64,000 nt of DNA, taken from Staphylococcus chromogenes (GTDB lineage Bacteria > Bacillota > Bacilli > Staphylococcales > Staphylococcaceae). The notes beneath the pieces were generated by a model, which searched no databases, was not told where the DNA came from, and saw only the letters and a list, made by a program, of their open reading frames with translations. The stretch is from the NCBI RefSeq assembly GCF_029024625.1, contig NZ_CP118953.1, forward strand, positions 1,302,001 to 1,366,000. The letters are read 5' to 3'. Shown piece by piece: positions 19,528 through 28,902 of this stretch; position 1 is the first letter of the stretch, and every line of letters begins with the position of its first letter. The position numbers and the translations under genes were made by a program.

Positions 19528-20622
19528 ATGACGAATATATTTTTTGTAGGTTTAGGACTCATCGGAGGAAGTTTAGCAAGCAACTTTAAATATTTTTATG
19601 AAGATATCCATATCACTGCTTATGATGCCAATCACCATCAATTACAACGTGCGATTTCTATGGGAATTGTTGATACGATTACTACTGATTATACATATGG
19701 GCTTTCTCAAGCAGATATCGTTATTTTCGCCACACCTGTTCATACAACGACGTCATATCTTGCATCGATGTCTCAATATAACACACGTCCTGGCTTAATT
19801 GTCACAGATACAGGAAGTACTAAATCTACTATTCAAGCTTTTGAAAGTGAATTGCTTCAACAAGATATTCATCTCATAGGCGGACATCCCATGGCTGGGA
19901 GCCATAAAAGTGGCGTACTTAATGCCAAAAAACATCTTTTTGAAAATGCATATTATGTTCTTGTTCATGATATGCCTGAAAATGATGTCGCGCATGAACG
20001 AATTAAGAATCTTTTACAACATACACGTGCGCATATTATTTCGATGACGGCTGATGAACACGATCACGTTACCGGTATTGTTAGTCATGTCCCCCACTTT
20101 GTGGCCTCTAGCCTCGTCAATTTAAATGCTTACTATGCACCGGAGTCAGAGTGGATTAAACAACTTGCCGCTGGTGGTTTTAGAGATATTACACGCATCG
20201 CAAGCAGTAATCCAGAAATGTGGAGAGATATCTCTATTGAAAATAGAACACATATTTTATCTGTAATGAAGCATCTTCATTCTGATTTTAGTAAAATTAT
20301 CGACCTTCTTGAGCGTCAAGATTCTGACGGGCTCTATGATTTTTTCAATAATGCTAAGCAATATCGTGATGCCCTCCCTATTCGCAGCCAAGGTGCAATG
20401 AACAGTTCATTCGATTTATATGTTGATATTCCGGATAAACCTGGTACAATTTCGCAAGTTTTAGATATTTTAAGCCACGAACGTATTTCTATTAGTAATG
20501 TGAGAATTTTAGAAGTTCGTGAAGATATTTATGGCGCCTTGCGTGTCAGTTTTAAAACTGCCTCAGATCGTGATGCTGGACGACTTGCCCTTTCGCATCA
20601 ATTCGATACGTATATTAACTAA
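19528..20622 (+). CDS. tyrA: Prephenate dehydrogenase
   Basis: TyrA converts prephenate to 4-hydroxyphenylpyruvate with NAD+, the tyrosine branch of aromatic synthesis. The 364-residue protein has the NAD-binding motif GLGLIGGS (residues 8-15), the catalytic-core stretch GGHPMAGSHKSG in mid-protein, and a C-terminal ACT domain (about 295-364, starting DLYVDIPDKPGT) that suggests feedback control by tyrosine. An AGGTGG site precedes the ATG. It is monocistronic and closed by a symmetrical terminator. Confidence 0.95.
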   Translation: MTNIFFVGLGLIGGSLASNFKYFYEDIHITAYDANHHQLQRAISMGIVDTITTDYTYGLSQADIVIFATPVHTTTSYLASMSQYNTRPGLIVTDTGSTKSTIQAFESELLQQDIHLIGGHPMAGSHKSGVLNAKKHLFENAYYVLVHDMPENDVAHERIKNLLQHTRAHIISMTADEHDHVTGIVSHVPHFVASSLVNLNAYYAPESEWIKQLAAGGFRDITRIASSNPEMWRDISIENRTHILSVMKHLHSDFSKIIDLLERQDSDGLYDFFNNAKQYRDALPIRSQGAMNSSFDLYVDIPDKPGTISQVLDILSHERISISNVRILEVREDIYGALRVSFKTASDRDAGRLALSHQFDTYIN

Positions 20623-20625
20623 CAT

Positions 20626-20663
20626 AAAAAGAAGTAGCGCTCCTCCCTTAGCTACTTCTTTTT
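20626..20663. terminator. tyrA terminator (bidirectional)
   Basis: AAAAAGAAGTAGC (20626-20638) pairs perfectly with GCTACTTCTTTTT (20651-20663). It is usable from both sides, as umuC converges on it. Confidence 0.85.
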
Positions 20664-20754
20664 ATATTTCATATTCTCCCATAATAGTTTACATAATATA
20701 ATTATGGTTTTTAAACTTTTATAATGAAGGGCTCTTAAGCTATTTGCTTTTTAG

Positions 20755-22017
20755 CTACATTTTGTGACCTGCCATTAACCCTAACCGTGTGTGTTTCGTC
20801 CCCGCTTCAGTAAAAGAGACTGCCTTCGAAACGCTCCCTTTGCCATATTTTTGATGTAAGGCATCAATAGTTTTGGCTAACGCTTCTTCTCTTCTACGTT
20901 GGTACTCATCGATAAATAAGTTAAGCTGTCGATCATTGTCCGATACAAAATGCGTCAAAGAAACACTCAGTGTACGATATAATTGGGAGGTGTCACAGTG
21001 GTCGTCAGCTAAACGCAACACAGTTTGAAGAATGTCTCTGTCTAAATTTGTCGCATCTTGTAATGTATACTGTTTGGAAACGCCTCCGCCTTCTTTATAT
21101 CCAAAAGAGAAATGAATCGTTTTTGCAAATTGCTTACGCGCACGCAAACGACTGGCCACATCTTCAATTAACTCACGCATAACGACTTTCGTTTCTTCGT
21201 AAGTATAATCCCTCATTAAAATCTGACTTTTACAAATAGAAGGATTGATAACACGATAACTATCACTAATGTGACTTTGATCAATGCCATTTGCATGCAG
21301 ATGTAAATCCACGCCTATAATCCCAAAATCTCTTTTTAAATATTGATATGGATATTGTGCCAGTTGCCCAATATTAAAAATCCCCCGTTGATTAAGTTTC
21401 TTTTCTGTTCGTGTGCTAATCCCCCAAAAATCACGCAAGGGTTCTATTTTCCAGAGTTTTGTTGGGACATCTTCATAACGCCATTCAGCGATATGGTTCT
21501 CATTGTGTTTCGCCTCATTATCAAGTGCCACTTTACTCAGCAACATATTAGGGCCAATCCCTATCGCGCAATGAATGTGCGTCTCATCTAAAATCTCTTT
21601 GATGAGTCTTTCGCAAAATGATAAAAGTGTCGTATTAAAGCGATAATAACTTTTCGTCACATCCATAAAAAACTCATCGATACTATATTGATGTAAATCC
21701 TCTGCTGGCACATAACGTAAAGCAATTTGAGAAATTTTTAGAGAGACCTCAAGATACTTTCTCATACTCGGATTAATAATATAAATGTCATTACGATGAG
21801 GAATTTCAAATAATCGCGAACCTGTTTTAATTCCTAATGCTTTGAGTGCCGGCGTCGACGCAAGTACAACGGATCCTTGACGTTTTGTATCAGCCACCAC
21901 AGCCAGTTTTGTCGTAAGTGGATCTAGTCCTTTTTCAATACAGGAAACACTTGCAAAAAAGCTCTTTTGGTCTATACATAAAATATCTCTATTTTCTAAT
22001 AAATGATAATCATACAT
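20755..22017 (-). CDS. umuC: SOS-regulated Y-family DNA polymerase (UmuC-like)
   Basis: This 420-residue translesion polymerase has the Y-family metal motif DQKSFFASV (Asp16) and YSIDEFFMD (Asp113, Glu114), then finger/thumb helix-hairpin-helix segments and a little-finger domain (about 235-345). It lacks the long C-terminal tail of Pol IV (DinB) and matches the separate UmuC-like polymerase of Firmicutes. I start it at the ATG at 22017, which has a GGGGGGCGG site. A LexA box lies inside the promoter spacer, so it should be induced by DNA damage and contribute to SOS mutagenesis. The final residues RLGLMAGHKM could interact with the clamp, but that is a guess. Confidence 0.93.
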   Translation of the reverse strand: MYDYHLLENRDILCIDQKSFFASVSCIEKGLDPLTTKLAVVADTKRQGSVVLASTPALKALGIKTGSRLFEIPHRNDIYIINPSMRKYLEVSLKISQIALRYVPAEDLHQYSIDEFFMDVTKSYYRFNTTLLSFCERLIKEILDETHIHCAIGIGPNMLLSKVALDNEAKHNENHIAEWRYEDVPTKLWKIEPLRDFWGISTRTEKKLNQRGIFNIGQLAQYPYQYLKRDFGIIGVDLHLHANGIDQSHISDSYRVINPSICKSQILMRDYTYEETKVVMRELIEDVASRLRARKQFAKTIHFSFGYKEGGGVSKQYTLQDATNLDRDILQTVLRLADDHCDTSQLYRTLSVSLTHFVSDNDRQLNLFIDEYQRRREEALAKTIDALHQKYGKGSVSKAVSFTEAGTKHTRLGLMAGHKM

Positions 22018-22063
22018 CTTACCGCCCCCCAATTTTTATCATTTGAGATATTTCTATTATATA

Positions 22064-22077
22064 CGAACATATGTTCT
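22064..22077. promoter_or_regulatory. LexA box at the umuC promoter
   Basis: CGAACATATGTTCT matches the Gram-positive SOS box CGAAC-N4-GTTCG at all but the last base. On the minus strand it lies within the spacer between TTGAAA and TATAAT of the umuC promoter, the ideal place for repression. Confidence 0.85.
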
Positions 22078-22116
22078 ATTTTCAAGGAAAAGAGAAAATC
22101 CGTTCGCTTATAATCA

Positions 22117-22152
22117 TAAAAAAGCACAACACCTTTTTAATAAGATGTTGTG
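22117..22152 (-). terminator. Terminator of the Spo0M-like gene
   Basis: CACAACA (22125-22131) pairs with TGTTGTG (22146-22152). Leftward it is followed by CTTTTTTATG. Confidence 0.7.
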
Positions 22153-22171
22153 TCTGTTATAACTATAATAT

Positions 22172-22582
22172 TTAAGCTTTGTTATAAGGAATCAACTCTT
22201 CTACTTCTTCATCTATACCTAAATCAATATAGACATGCGCTTGTAAATAAACCCGACTCTCTTTACATTGGAAATTCAAGTCTTCTGGTTTGAACTCAAA
22301 TGTGACTTGTTGTGGGTTCGCTTTATCTACTGTGAAACGCTCTTCTAACACAAAGCGATCTAATTCATTTTCAAGTTGCGAAAACTCGCTTGTTTCATCC
22401 TTATTTTCATACTTTTCAATGAGTTTGACTTCTGTATGTGTGACAGTTTGTATACTGTCTCCCGCTTTAAAGTAAATACATCCTGTAATCGCATCTGAAA
22501 CCTCATACGTTTTTTGGTCCAAACGAATATAGACATGCATCCCATTAATTCCTAATGATGTTAAAATATTTTCAAAACCCAT
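22172..22582 (-). CDS. Spo0M-like (arrestin-fold) protein
   Basis: This 136-residue protein looks like the N-terminal half of Spo0M, the sporulation control protein of Bacillus, which has an arrestin-like beta-sandwich: compare MGFENILTSLGINGMHVYIRLDQ and the GCIYFKAG strand. Bacillus Spo0M has about 258 residues, so this is half size. Staphylococci do not sporulate, so the function must differ and is unknown. A good AGGAGG site precedes the ATG. The N-terminal Gly2 and hydrophobic first helix may favour membrane contact. Assignment by resemblance only. Confidence 0.6.
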   Translation of the reverse strand: MGFENILTSLGINGMHVYIRLDQKTYEVSDAITGCIYFKAGDSIQTVTHTEVKLIEKYENKDETSEFSQLENELDRFVLEERFTVDKANPQQVTFEFKPEDLNFQCKESRVYLQAHVYIDLGIDEEVEELIPYNKA

Positions 22583-22724
22583 AAAGTACCTCCTGAAACA
22601 CTTTCTTTATCATATCTTTTATAGAATTCACTTTGCAACTCATATGTAAAATTTAAAAAATGATTAAGAAGATACGCACATTCTGTTAAGATAATACTAT
22701 ACTGAGATAAAGGAGGCGACACAC

Positions 22725-22910
22725 ATGCCTATCGTAACTGTTCAACTACTTGAAGGTCGTACTGATGAACAATTAAAAGCACTTGTTGCTGAAGTCACTG
22801 ATGCTGTTGAAAAAACTACTCATGCCCAACGCGATGCCATTTCTGTGATTGTCGAAGAAATGAAACCTCAACACTACGGTGTGGGAGGAACACGTAAATC
22901 AGACGTATAA
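22725..22910 (+). CDS. 4-oxalocrotonate tautomerase family protein
   Basis: This 61-residue protein begins with the catalytic Pro1 after removal of Met (MPIVTVQLLEGRTDEQ), which is the hallmark of 4-oxalocrotonate tautomerases (2-hydroxymuconate tautomerase, DmpI/XylH). No aromatic catabolic genes are nearby, so the natural substrate is unknown. Small subunits of this type assemble into hexamers. The AAAGGAGG site is strong. The gene is followed by a hairpin shared with the convergent msrR. Confidence 0.92.
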   Translation: MPIVTVQLLEGRTDEQLKALVAEVTDAVEKTTHAQRDAISVIVEEMKPQHYGVGGTRKSDV

Positions 22911-22915
22911 CATTG

Positions 22916-22947
22916 AAAACGGGGTAGGAAAAATCCTACCCCGTTTT
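22916..22947. terminator. Bidirectional terminator between tautomerase gene and msrR
   Basis: The 14-base perfect stem AAAACGGGGTAGGA (22916-22929) pairs with TCCTACCCCGTTTT (22934-22947), between convergent genes. Confidence 0.9.
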
Positions 22948-22949
22948 GT

Positions 22950-23915
22950 TTATTCTTCATTTAAGAACTGCTGTATTTTCTTCTTATTAGCTTCTTTATC
23001 AATACCTAAAGCACTTCCACCGTCACTCGTCGTAACGTTTTCATAAGTCCCTTTCGCTGGGACACTTAACGTTTTAATATTTTTATCACCACGTACGATA
23101 AAGCTCATTCCTGTTTGATAAATGGCAGAGTCTGGCATGTCCGTAGCTACATACCCACGCATAATCCCTGCAAGTTTCGGTAGTTTAAATACGGATGACG
23201 GTTGCACCAATTCTTGTTTAAGTGCATTCATCACTTGTTGTTGACGTCTTACGCGACCAAAATCGCCCTCTTCATCATGTCGAAAACGCGCATAGCCTAA
23301 CAATTCTTTACCATTTAAACGATGCTCACCTTTTTTCAATGAGACCCCAATTTTAGCAGACATATCTTTTTCTACGTTAATAGGGACACCTTGAGGGCTT
23401 AATTCATCAATCATGGCTTCAAACCCTTTAAAATCTAAAGTGGCATAATATTCCGGTTCGATGCCTAAATTCTCTTTGAGCGTTTGACGTAATAATTCAG
23501 GTCCACCTAGGGAATAGGCTGTATTGATTTTATAACGATTGTATCCTGGAATATCGGCGTAGATATCACGCATGACAGAAACAATTTTCATATCTTTATG
23601 TAGGAAATCATATTGCGCAATCATAATGGAATCTGTTCGGGAGACACCACCATCTTCTCGGTCAGATCCTAAAATTAATACCGTGGCTTTGCCATCGTTT
23701 TTAGAGACACCATTAAATTTATGTAACTTTGGTGCTTGTTTATGTTCTTTGGCTACATCTAAGCCAGCACGATAACTCGAAATAGTAAAAGCAATAGCGA
23801 TAATCAAAAGCAATATTAGCGCTAAACTAACAAAAGGTAGTTTGCGAATGCGTCTCTTTTTACGTCGTCTGACTTGCTGTTTTGGATTTCTGTGTTCATA
23901 ATTATTTTCACTCAT
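22950..23915 (-). CDS. msrR: LytR-CpsA-Psr family wall polymer ligase MsrR
   Basis: This 321-residue protein has a short basic cytoplasmic N-terminus ([10 protein letters not shown]), one membrane helix (about residues 25-47) and an extracellular LCP domain. LCP landmarks are [17 protein letters not shown] with conserved Asp and Arg residues that bind the lipid pyrophosphate, and [23 protein letters not shown] enzymes attach teichoic acid or capsule polymers to peptidoglycan. Context (msrA, mprF nearby) matches S. aureus MsrR, which influences methicillin resistance and wall teichoic acid content. The gene is single and ends at a terminator shared with the tautomerase gene. Confidence 0.92.
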   Translation of the reverse strand: MSENNYEHRNPKQQVRRRKKRRIRKLPFVSLALILLLIIAIAFTISSYRAGLDVAKEHKQAPKLHKFNGVSKNDGKATVLILGSDREDGGVSRTDSIMIAQYDFLHKDMKIVSVMRDIYADIPGYNRYKINTAYSLGGPELLRQTLKENLGIEPEYYATLDFKGFEAMIDELSPQGVPINVEKDMSAKIGVSLKKGEHRLNGKELLGYARFRHDEEGDFGRVRRQQQVMNALKQELVQPSSVFKLPKLAGIMRGYVATDMPDSAIYQTGMSFIVRGDKNIKTLSVPAKGTYENVTTSDGGSALGIDKEANKKKIQQFLNEE

Positions 23916-24058
23916 CTTATCAACCTTATACCTTCAAAATTGGGATAGTCTGTACTATAATTAATACATATTAACGTTATATAAAATTATTTTAAAAATC
24001 AAGCAAAAACTTTAAAAATCATACTAAGGTCTAAAAATTATGGGGAAAGGGTGTCGAC

Positions 24059-24574
24059 ATGAATATCAATGTGGCTTATTTTGCGGGAGGATGTTTTTGG
24101 TGTATGGTACAACCGTTCGATACAAATGAAGGTATAGAAAAAGTCACTTCAGGTTATATGGGCGGTCATACCAAACATCCTACATACGAGGAAGTAAAAA
24201 CAGGAGAGACAGGGCACTATGAGGCTGTGCGCATTGAATATGATGTGGCACTCTTTTCATACAATAAACTATTAGAAATTTTCTTTTCCGTCATTGATCC
24301 TACCGATGCCGGTGGACAGTTCCAAGATAGAGGGCCTCAATACCAAACAGCAATATTTTATACGAATGAAGACCAAAAAGCGCTTGCCGAAGCGTATATT
24401 GAGTCACTTCAACATACCATAAATCATGATAAAGCTATTGCGACAAAAGTATTACCCGCTTCTGAATTTTACGAAGCAGAGGCGTATCATCAAGATTTTT
24501 ATAAAAAGAACCCTGAGCGTTACCAACAAGAAAAAGCCGACCGCGCCCGCTATCAATCTGACTCAATTTCGTAA
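24059..24574 (+). CDS. msrA: Peptide methionine sulfoxide reductase A
   Basis: MsrA reduces the S epimer of methionine sulfoxide in proteins. The 171-residue protein carries the active-site motif GGCFWC (residues 10-15) with catalytic Cys12. The only other cysteine is Cys15, so there is no C-terminal resolving cysteine, and the two GCFWC cysteines would have to act together or with an external thiol. The stretches GYMGGH, TGHYEAV and [19 protein letters not shown] are family hallmarks. The start is preceded by GGGGAAAGGGTG. It stands alone, convergent with mprF. Confidence 0.94.
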   Translation: MNINVAYFAGGCFWCMVQPFDTNEGIEKVTSGYMGGHTKHPTYEEVKTGETGHYEAVRIEYDVALFSYNKLLEIFFSVIDPTDAGGQFQDRGPQYQTAIFYTNEDQKALAEAYIESLQHTINHDKAIATKVLPASEFYEAEAYHQDFYKKNPERYQQEKADRARYQSDSIS

Positions 24575-24644
24575 AGAAAACTCAAGTAAATCTTCTCTTT
24601 CAGCTCTCCAGTCATTATGATGCACCGGCATACACATGATTAAC

Positions 24645-24686
24645 AAATAGGCGTCGAGACATAATATCAAGTCTCAACGCCTATTT
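24645..24686. terminator. msrA terminator
   Basis: AAATAGGCGTCGAGAC (24645-24660) pairs with GTCTCAACGCCTATTT (24671-24686) with one internal mismatch, 70 bases after the msrA stop. Confidence 0.8.
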
Positions 24687-24723
24687 GTATGTGCCTTCTT
24701 TACTGCTTCTCACGTTCCAATAC

Positions 24724-24753
24724 CAAAAGAAGTGAGGTACAAAATACCTCACT
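24724..24753 (-). terminator. mprF terminator
   Basis: AGTGAGGTA (24731-24739) pairs with TACCTCACT (24745-24753). On the minus strand it follows the mprF stop and ends in TCTTTT. Confidence 0.75.
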
Positions 24754-24766
24754 CCCATACTTCTAT

Positions 24767-27286
24767 TTATGCATTTTTACGAATGACACGTGTCACCTTA
24801 ATAAGACTTTCCCAAACATTTTGGCGACGATGATAAACTAAAAAGCGCGATTCCCATTGAGGATTAAACTTACTTTTATATTTACGTAGCCCTTGGAAAC
24901 TGTATAGCCCATTGAAATGTTCATATAAGCGTCCAGCAAACTTCTCACGCATATGTCCATACGGCATTTGGCCAACGTTCGATAATGTAGCCATACCCAT
25001 ATTGAAATAAGCATATCCTGAATCTTTTGCCCATTGAAGCATATTCAAATATAACGCATCCATAAAAGGCACATCGATCGATTTATCCCAACGAATTAAA
25101 TCAACAGAGACGACCCTTTCTCCATCTACAGGCATTAATGTAACGAAAGCATCAATGCGCCCTTCTTCAGTCTTTAACACGCCAATAGGTGCTGCATCCA
25201 AGTATTCACGTGAAAAATTTCCAACTGAAAAATAAAATTCTTTCTCTTGACCAAGCCAACCGTCACTCACTTCTTTTAAGCGTTTAAACGTCGCTTCATC
25301 AACAGGAGACTCAAGTATCTCAAAAGTATATCCCATCGACTCTACTTTATTTAAAGTCGCACGGAAACCACGTCGTTTTTTACCTGAGGTCGTGAACGCT
25401 TGTGCATCAATAAGCGCCTCTTCACCTAATTTAAAGAATTGGTTTCCAAAATCATGATAAAGTGATAAATGTTTTTCAGAGACTTGGTAAAATATGACTT
25501 CGGCACCTAAATACGTCGCATGCTCATAAAACTTTTCTAAAAGCGAGGCAAAGTGCGCTTCATTTCCGACAGGATCTCCTAACACAATATAAGAATTGCG
25601 GTAGTAACGATACATTAAAAAGGCATCCTGTGCTTCATTCACAAACATATTTTTATCGCCACTAAATAAAAGGTGGCTTAAATTATGTCCGCCATATTGA
25701 TTAATAATATGCTGTCCCACTTCAAAATCTACACTTTCTCGCGGTGTCCGATAATGACGTTCGAAAATATAAATGATAATTCCTACAATTAAGGACATTC
25801 CAATAATAGAAAGCCAAAAAGCAGAACGCAAAATGAAATAATCTACTTTAGGCGGTTGCGTATCAATCACTAATAAAAATTCTTTCACTAACACTTGGTT
25901 AACAAATAATATCACTGCACTGATAACAATAATATAAATCAATGTCTTTAAACGTAGTGCACGTTTTAACACATGCGCCTTGCGGTATGCGAAAATTAAT
26001 GGCGCGATTATAAGTGCCGCCGCAATCAACTCAATAGAAATACCGTATACATAGAAATTAGACACAATCAGTATACATAGCGCAACAATGGTAAATAAAA
26101 TTGCCCGCTGACTCCGATCAAAAATCCCTCTCAGATTTAAAATTAAAATTAAGCTTGCACTCACATTAAAAATATACAAAACAATAAATATTAAATGATG
26201 TTTAGAATGTGCTGCATCGACAATAATTCCAAAATTCACTAATAAAAAGATTAAACTTGTCACACCTACTAAAATACTCAAAATAAAAGAAGGTAAGGCA
26301 TTAATCGCATCTTTTTGAAAAGAGAACACAAATCCCGACACGTCACGTGCAGGTACGAAAAACCGTGAATCGGAAATATAATTTTTGGCATGGGGACCAA
26401 ATTCGAATATTGTCAAAATTAATGAAATGAAAAGCGGGAAGAAATAATAAGCAAAACGATACACAAGCAGTGCTAACACAATTTTTTCTTCTGAAATGCC
26501 AATATATTTCAAACCTAAAAGGACAATTAAATCAAATGCCCCAAATCCACCAGGGATAAATGAAGCTAAACCAGAAATTGCTGCCACGATAAAGACGCTC
26601 AAAACGACAGGAAACGATGGGTTAGCCCCTACAATATGTAATGAAAAATAAAGAACGATACTTGCACAAATCCACTCTAAGCTCGAAATTAATGTAAATA
26701 ATGAACCTAGCCAACGTGCTTTTTGATCAATTGGTGATATTAAAGAAACGATAATAAAGACAGGTAACAATAAAGCAACAATATAAAGAAGGATTTTAAT
26801 CCAAATAGATGTGTGCTCTAAAAAGCTAACATCTAAAATATGTGTCACGATAAGCAATGATAAAAAGCTTAACCCCGTCAACATCGACGTTAGCATGTAA
26901 GAAATAAATTTCACGAGCTTTTTACGTTCATTCGAATAGTTACTATAGAACCATAAACGAACGCCTGCACCAATAAAACCACCAAAACCAATAATGTTAT
27001 TGAATGCATTAATAATATAGCCTACACGTAACGCTTTAAATTTTGACACTGGGAGTTTAAAACGTGACACTAACACCCAATCAAAAAATGATAACAGTAA
27101 AAGTGCAAACGCCCCTAATAAGAATAAACCTAACAGTTCAAATCGGTTAATATGGTTAAAGAGCAAAAATGTTTTCTTAAAATCAATGTGCGATAGCTCT
27201 TTCACTAAAACCGTCGTCACGATGACAATGAGCACCATGACAAATGCTATTTTTAAGTACCTCATAATATTTTTATTTAAAGACAT
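24767..27286 (-). CDS. mprF: Phosphatidylglycerol lysyltransferase/flippase MprF
   Basis: MprF adds lysine from lysyl-tRNA to phosphatidylglycerol and flips the product outward, reducing membrane negative charge and giving resistance to cationic peptides and daptomycin. From the ATG at 27286 the protein has 839 residues, the usual length. The first about 510 residues hold some 14 membrane helices, with a flippase core including FIPGGFGAFD near residue 250. The C-terminal cytoplasmic synthase domain (about 515-839) is a GNAT-like fold (GDPVG, RGFRATLNK, FNMGMATLSNVG). An in-frame start 31 codons upstream adds an unconserved segment and lacks a good ribosome site. It lies 184 bases downstream of an AI-2E family transporter gene. 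Confidence 0.95.
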   Translation of the reverse strand: MSLNKNIMRYLKIAFVMVLIVIVTTVLVKELSHIDFKKTFLLFNHINRFELLGLFLLGAFALLLLSFFDWVLVSRFKLPVSKFKALRVGYIINAFNNIIGFGGFIGAGVRLWFYSNYSNERKKLVKFISYMLTSMLTGLSFLSLLIVTHILDVSFLEHTSIWIKILLYIVALLLPVFIIVSLISPIDQKARWLGSLFTLISSLEWICASIVLYFSLHIVGANPSFPVVLSVFIVAAISGLASFIPGGFGAFDLIVLLGLKYIGISEEKIVLALLVYRFAYYFFPLFISLILTIFEFGPHAKNYISDSRFFVPARDVSGFVFSFQKDAINALPSFILSILVGVTSLIFLLVNFGIIVDAAHSKHHLIFIVLYIFNVSASLILILNLRGIFDRSQRAILFTIVALCILIVSNFYVYGISIELIAAALIIAPLIFAYRKAHVLKRALRLKTLIYIIVISAVILFVNQVLVKEFLLVIDTQPPKVDYFILRSAFWLSIIGMSLIVGIIIYIFERHYRTPRESVDFEVGQHIINQYGGHNLSHLLFSGDKNMFVNEAQDAFLMYRYYRNSYIVLGDPVGNEAHFASLLEKFYEHATYLGAEVIFYQVSEKHLSLYHDFGNQFFKLGEEALIDAQAFTTSGKKRRGFRATLNKVESMGYTFEILESPVDEATFKRLKEVSDGWLGQEKEFYFSVGNFSREYLDAAPIGVLKTEEGRIDAFVTLMPVDGERVVSVDLIRWDKSIDVPFMDALYLNMLQWAKDSGYAYFNMGMATLSNVGQMPYGHMREKFAGRLYEHFNGLYSFQGLRKYKSKFNPQWESRFLVYHRRQNVWESLIKVTRVIRKNA

Positions 27287-27469
27287 ACGACACGACCTTT
27301 CTGACTGATTGAATACTACTAGGATCAAAGGGTGTAAAGCTTTGATACCTGCAATATTTAAACTGACTGAATTAAACATGCTACAGGATAAACCTAACGT
27401 TTGACAAGTACGATAGGCTTATCTCGCAACATATTTAAGCTAATTTTAAGTTCCTTGCATAGAAACACT

Positions 27470-28693
27470 TTAAAGTGTTTTTTGATTGGATTTTGTCGCC
27501 GCATATTCTTCTTCAGGCATTTCATAAAGTCCCGCATCATCAGCGTAGAATTTATTATAACGACGTTTAAATAATAAGAAGATATGCGATACAAGTACTT
27601 TCAAAATGGCATAAGCTGGAATACCTAAAATCACACCCACAATTCCTAGTAAGTTACCTGCACTCAACAATACAAAAATAATCGTTAACGGGTGAATTTT
27701 TAAAGTTTTTCCCATGACGTTTGGAGAAATAAAATGCCCCTCAATAAATTGTACAGCTGTCCATACAATGATTAATTTAATCAACATAAATGGTGATGTA
27801 ATGATAGAGATAATAATTGCTGGTGATATGGCAATTGTCGGTCCTAAGTATGGAACAACACTTGTCACTGCAGCTATACTTGCTAATATAAGCGCATAAT
27901 CAAGTCCAATAATGGAATAACCAATAAATAGTAAAAATCCAATACAAAAAGAAACGATGATTTGGCCTTGAATATAAGATCCTACTTGATGGCTCATTTT
28001 GTCTAATAAATCATGTGTATCTTTACGGAATTTAGGCGGGGTAATTTTATTAATAAATCCTTTAAATTTATGGCCATCTTTGAGCATAAAGAACAGTACA
28101 AATGGGACTGTGATGAGTACGACGGTCGCATTGACTAATGTTTCAGCAAACGTACGAATTCTAGGTGCGATATTGTCAGACATATTCGGCAAACGCTCTT
28201 TTAGGGTGGTCAATGTGCTTTCAATTTGTGTTGAATATTTTTCTAAAAATGGAAAATGCATGACCCGATTTGCAAACTCACTTACTTTTTGAATATAAAA
28301 AGGTGCGTTTGAAATAAGACGATCTAATTGGATGGAAACAAGTGGAATTAACAAATTAACGATAATCGTAATAATTCCAGCAATCCCTACAAACAGAATG
28401 GTAATCCCCCATATCCGCTTAATATTATAACGTTCCATCAAGTTGATAATCGGATTAAATAAATAGAATAAAATCAACCCAATAATAATCGGTGCAGCTA
28501 TTGTATTAAATACAATAATAAATGGTTGGAAGACATACGACACTTTATCAAAAATAAAAATTACGATGCCTAATAAGATGAAAATCATTAGTGCAAAAAG
28601 TAAATCTTTTCCCCCAAAAAATTTCATAAAACGACTTTCTCGAAAATCAAGGTTTTGACGTTCAAACCCTTGAGATGGTTTGTGTTCCGACAT
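27470..28693 (-). CDS. AI-2E family transporter
   Basis: This 407-residue membrane protein of the PerM / AI-2E exporter family (UPF0118) has about eight helices: a pair near residues 33-90, a cytoplasmic/extracellular helical segment (130-200), then a dense bundle (235-370) containing IVSFCIGFLL and YALILASIAAVTSVVPYLGPTIA. The DYALILA/VPYLG region is characteristic. Members of this family have been linked to autoinducer-2 export or cation efflux; which applies here is unknown. A GGTGAGGA site precedes the ATG. The stop codon lies inside a perfect AAACACTT/AAGTGTTT palindrome that may help end transcription. Confidence 0.88.
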   Translation of the reverse strand: MSEHKPSQGFERQNLDFRESRFMKFFGGKDLLFALMIFILLGIVIFIFDKVSYVFQPFIIVFNTIAAPIIIGLILFYLFNPIINLMERYNIKRIWGITILFVGIAGIITIIVNLLIPLVSIQLDRLISNAPFYIQKVSEFANRVMHFPFLEKYSTQIESTLTTLKERLPNMSDNIAPRIRTFAETLVNATVVLITVPFVLFFMLKDGHKFKGFINKITPPKFRKDTHDLLDKMSHQVGSYIQGQIIVSFCIGFLLFIGYSIIGLDYALILASIAAVTSVVPYLGPTIAISPAIIISIITSPFMLIKLIIVWTAVQFIEGHFISPNVMGKTLKIHPLTIIFVLLSAGNLLGIVGVILGIPAYAILKVLVSHIFLLFKRRYNKFYADDAGLYEMPEEEYAATKSNQKTL

Positions 28694-28849
28694 CTAATCC
28701 TCACCCTACTTTACTTAAATTAATTATAGTGTATCGTTTTTTTAAATAAATTAAAACATATACCCGCTTCAGGAACATTAAATTTACCTTAGATTTGTTA
28801 TGAACGATGTGCATTTTATCGTTCAATATACCACAAAAATAAAAGTCGA

Positions 28850-28891
28850 AACAAAAATACCTATGTAGTCGCTCACGCGGTACATAGGTAT
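28850..28891 (-). terminator. ptsG terminator
   Basis: The perfect 11-base stem ATACCTATGTA (28857-28867) with TACATAGGTAT (28881-28891) ends leftward in TTTTTG. It lies 11 bases after the ptsG stop. Confidence 0.85.
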
Positions 28892-28902
28892 GAAATGAAT
28901 GA

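Noticed and set aside
27394..27594. 66-codon frame overlapping the end of the AI-2E transporter gene
   Set aside because: Overlaps a real gene on the same strand in another frame; basic, low-complexity product; no support.
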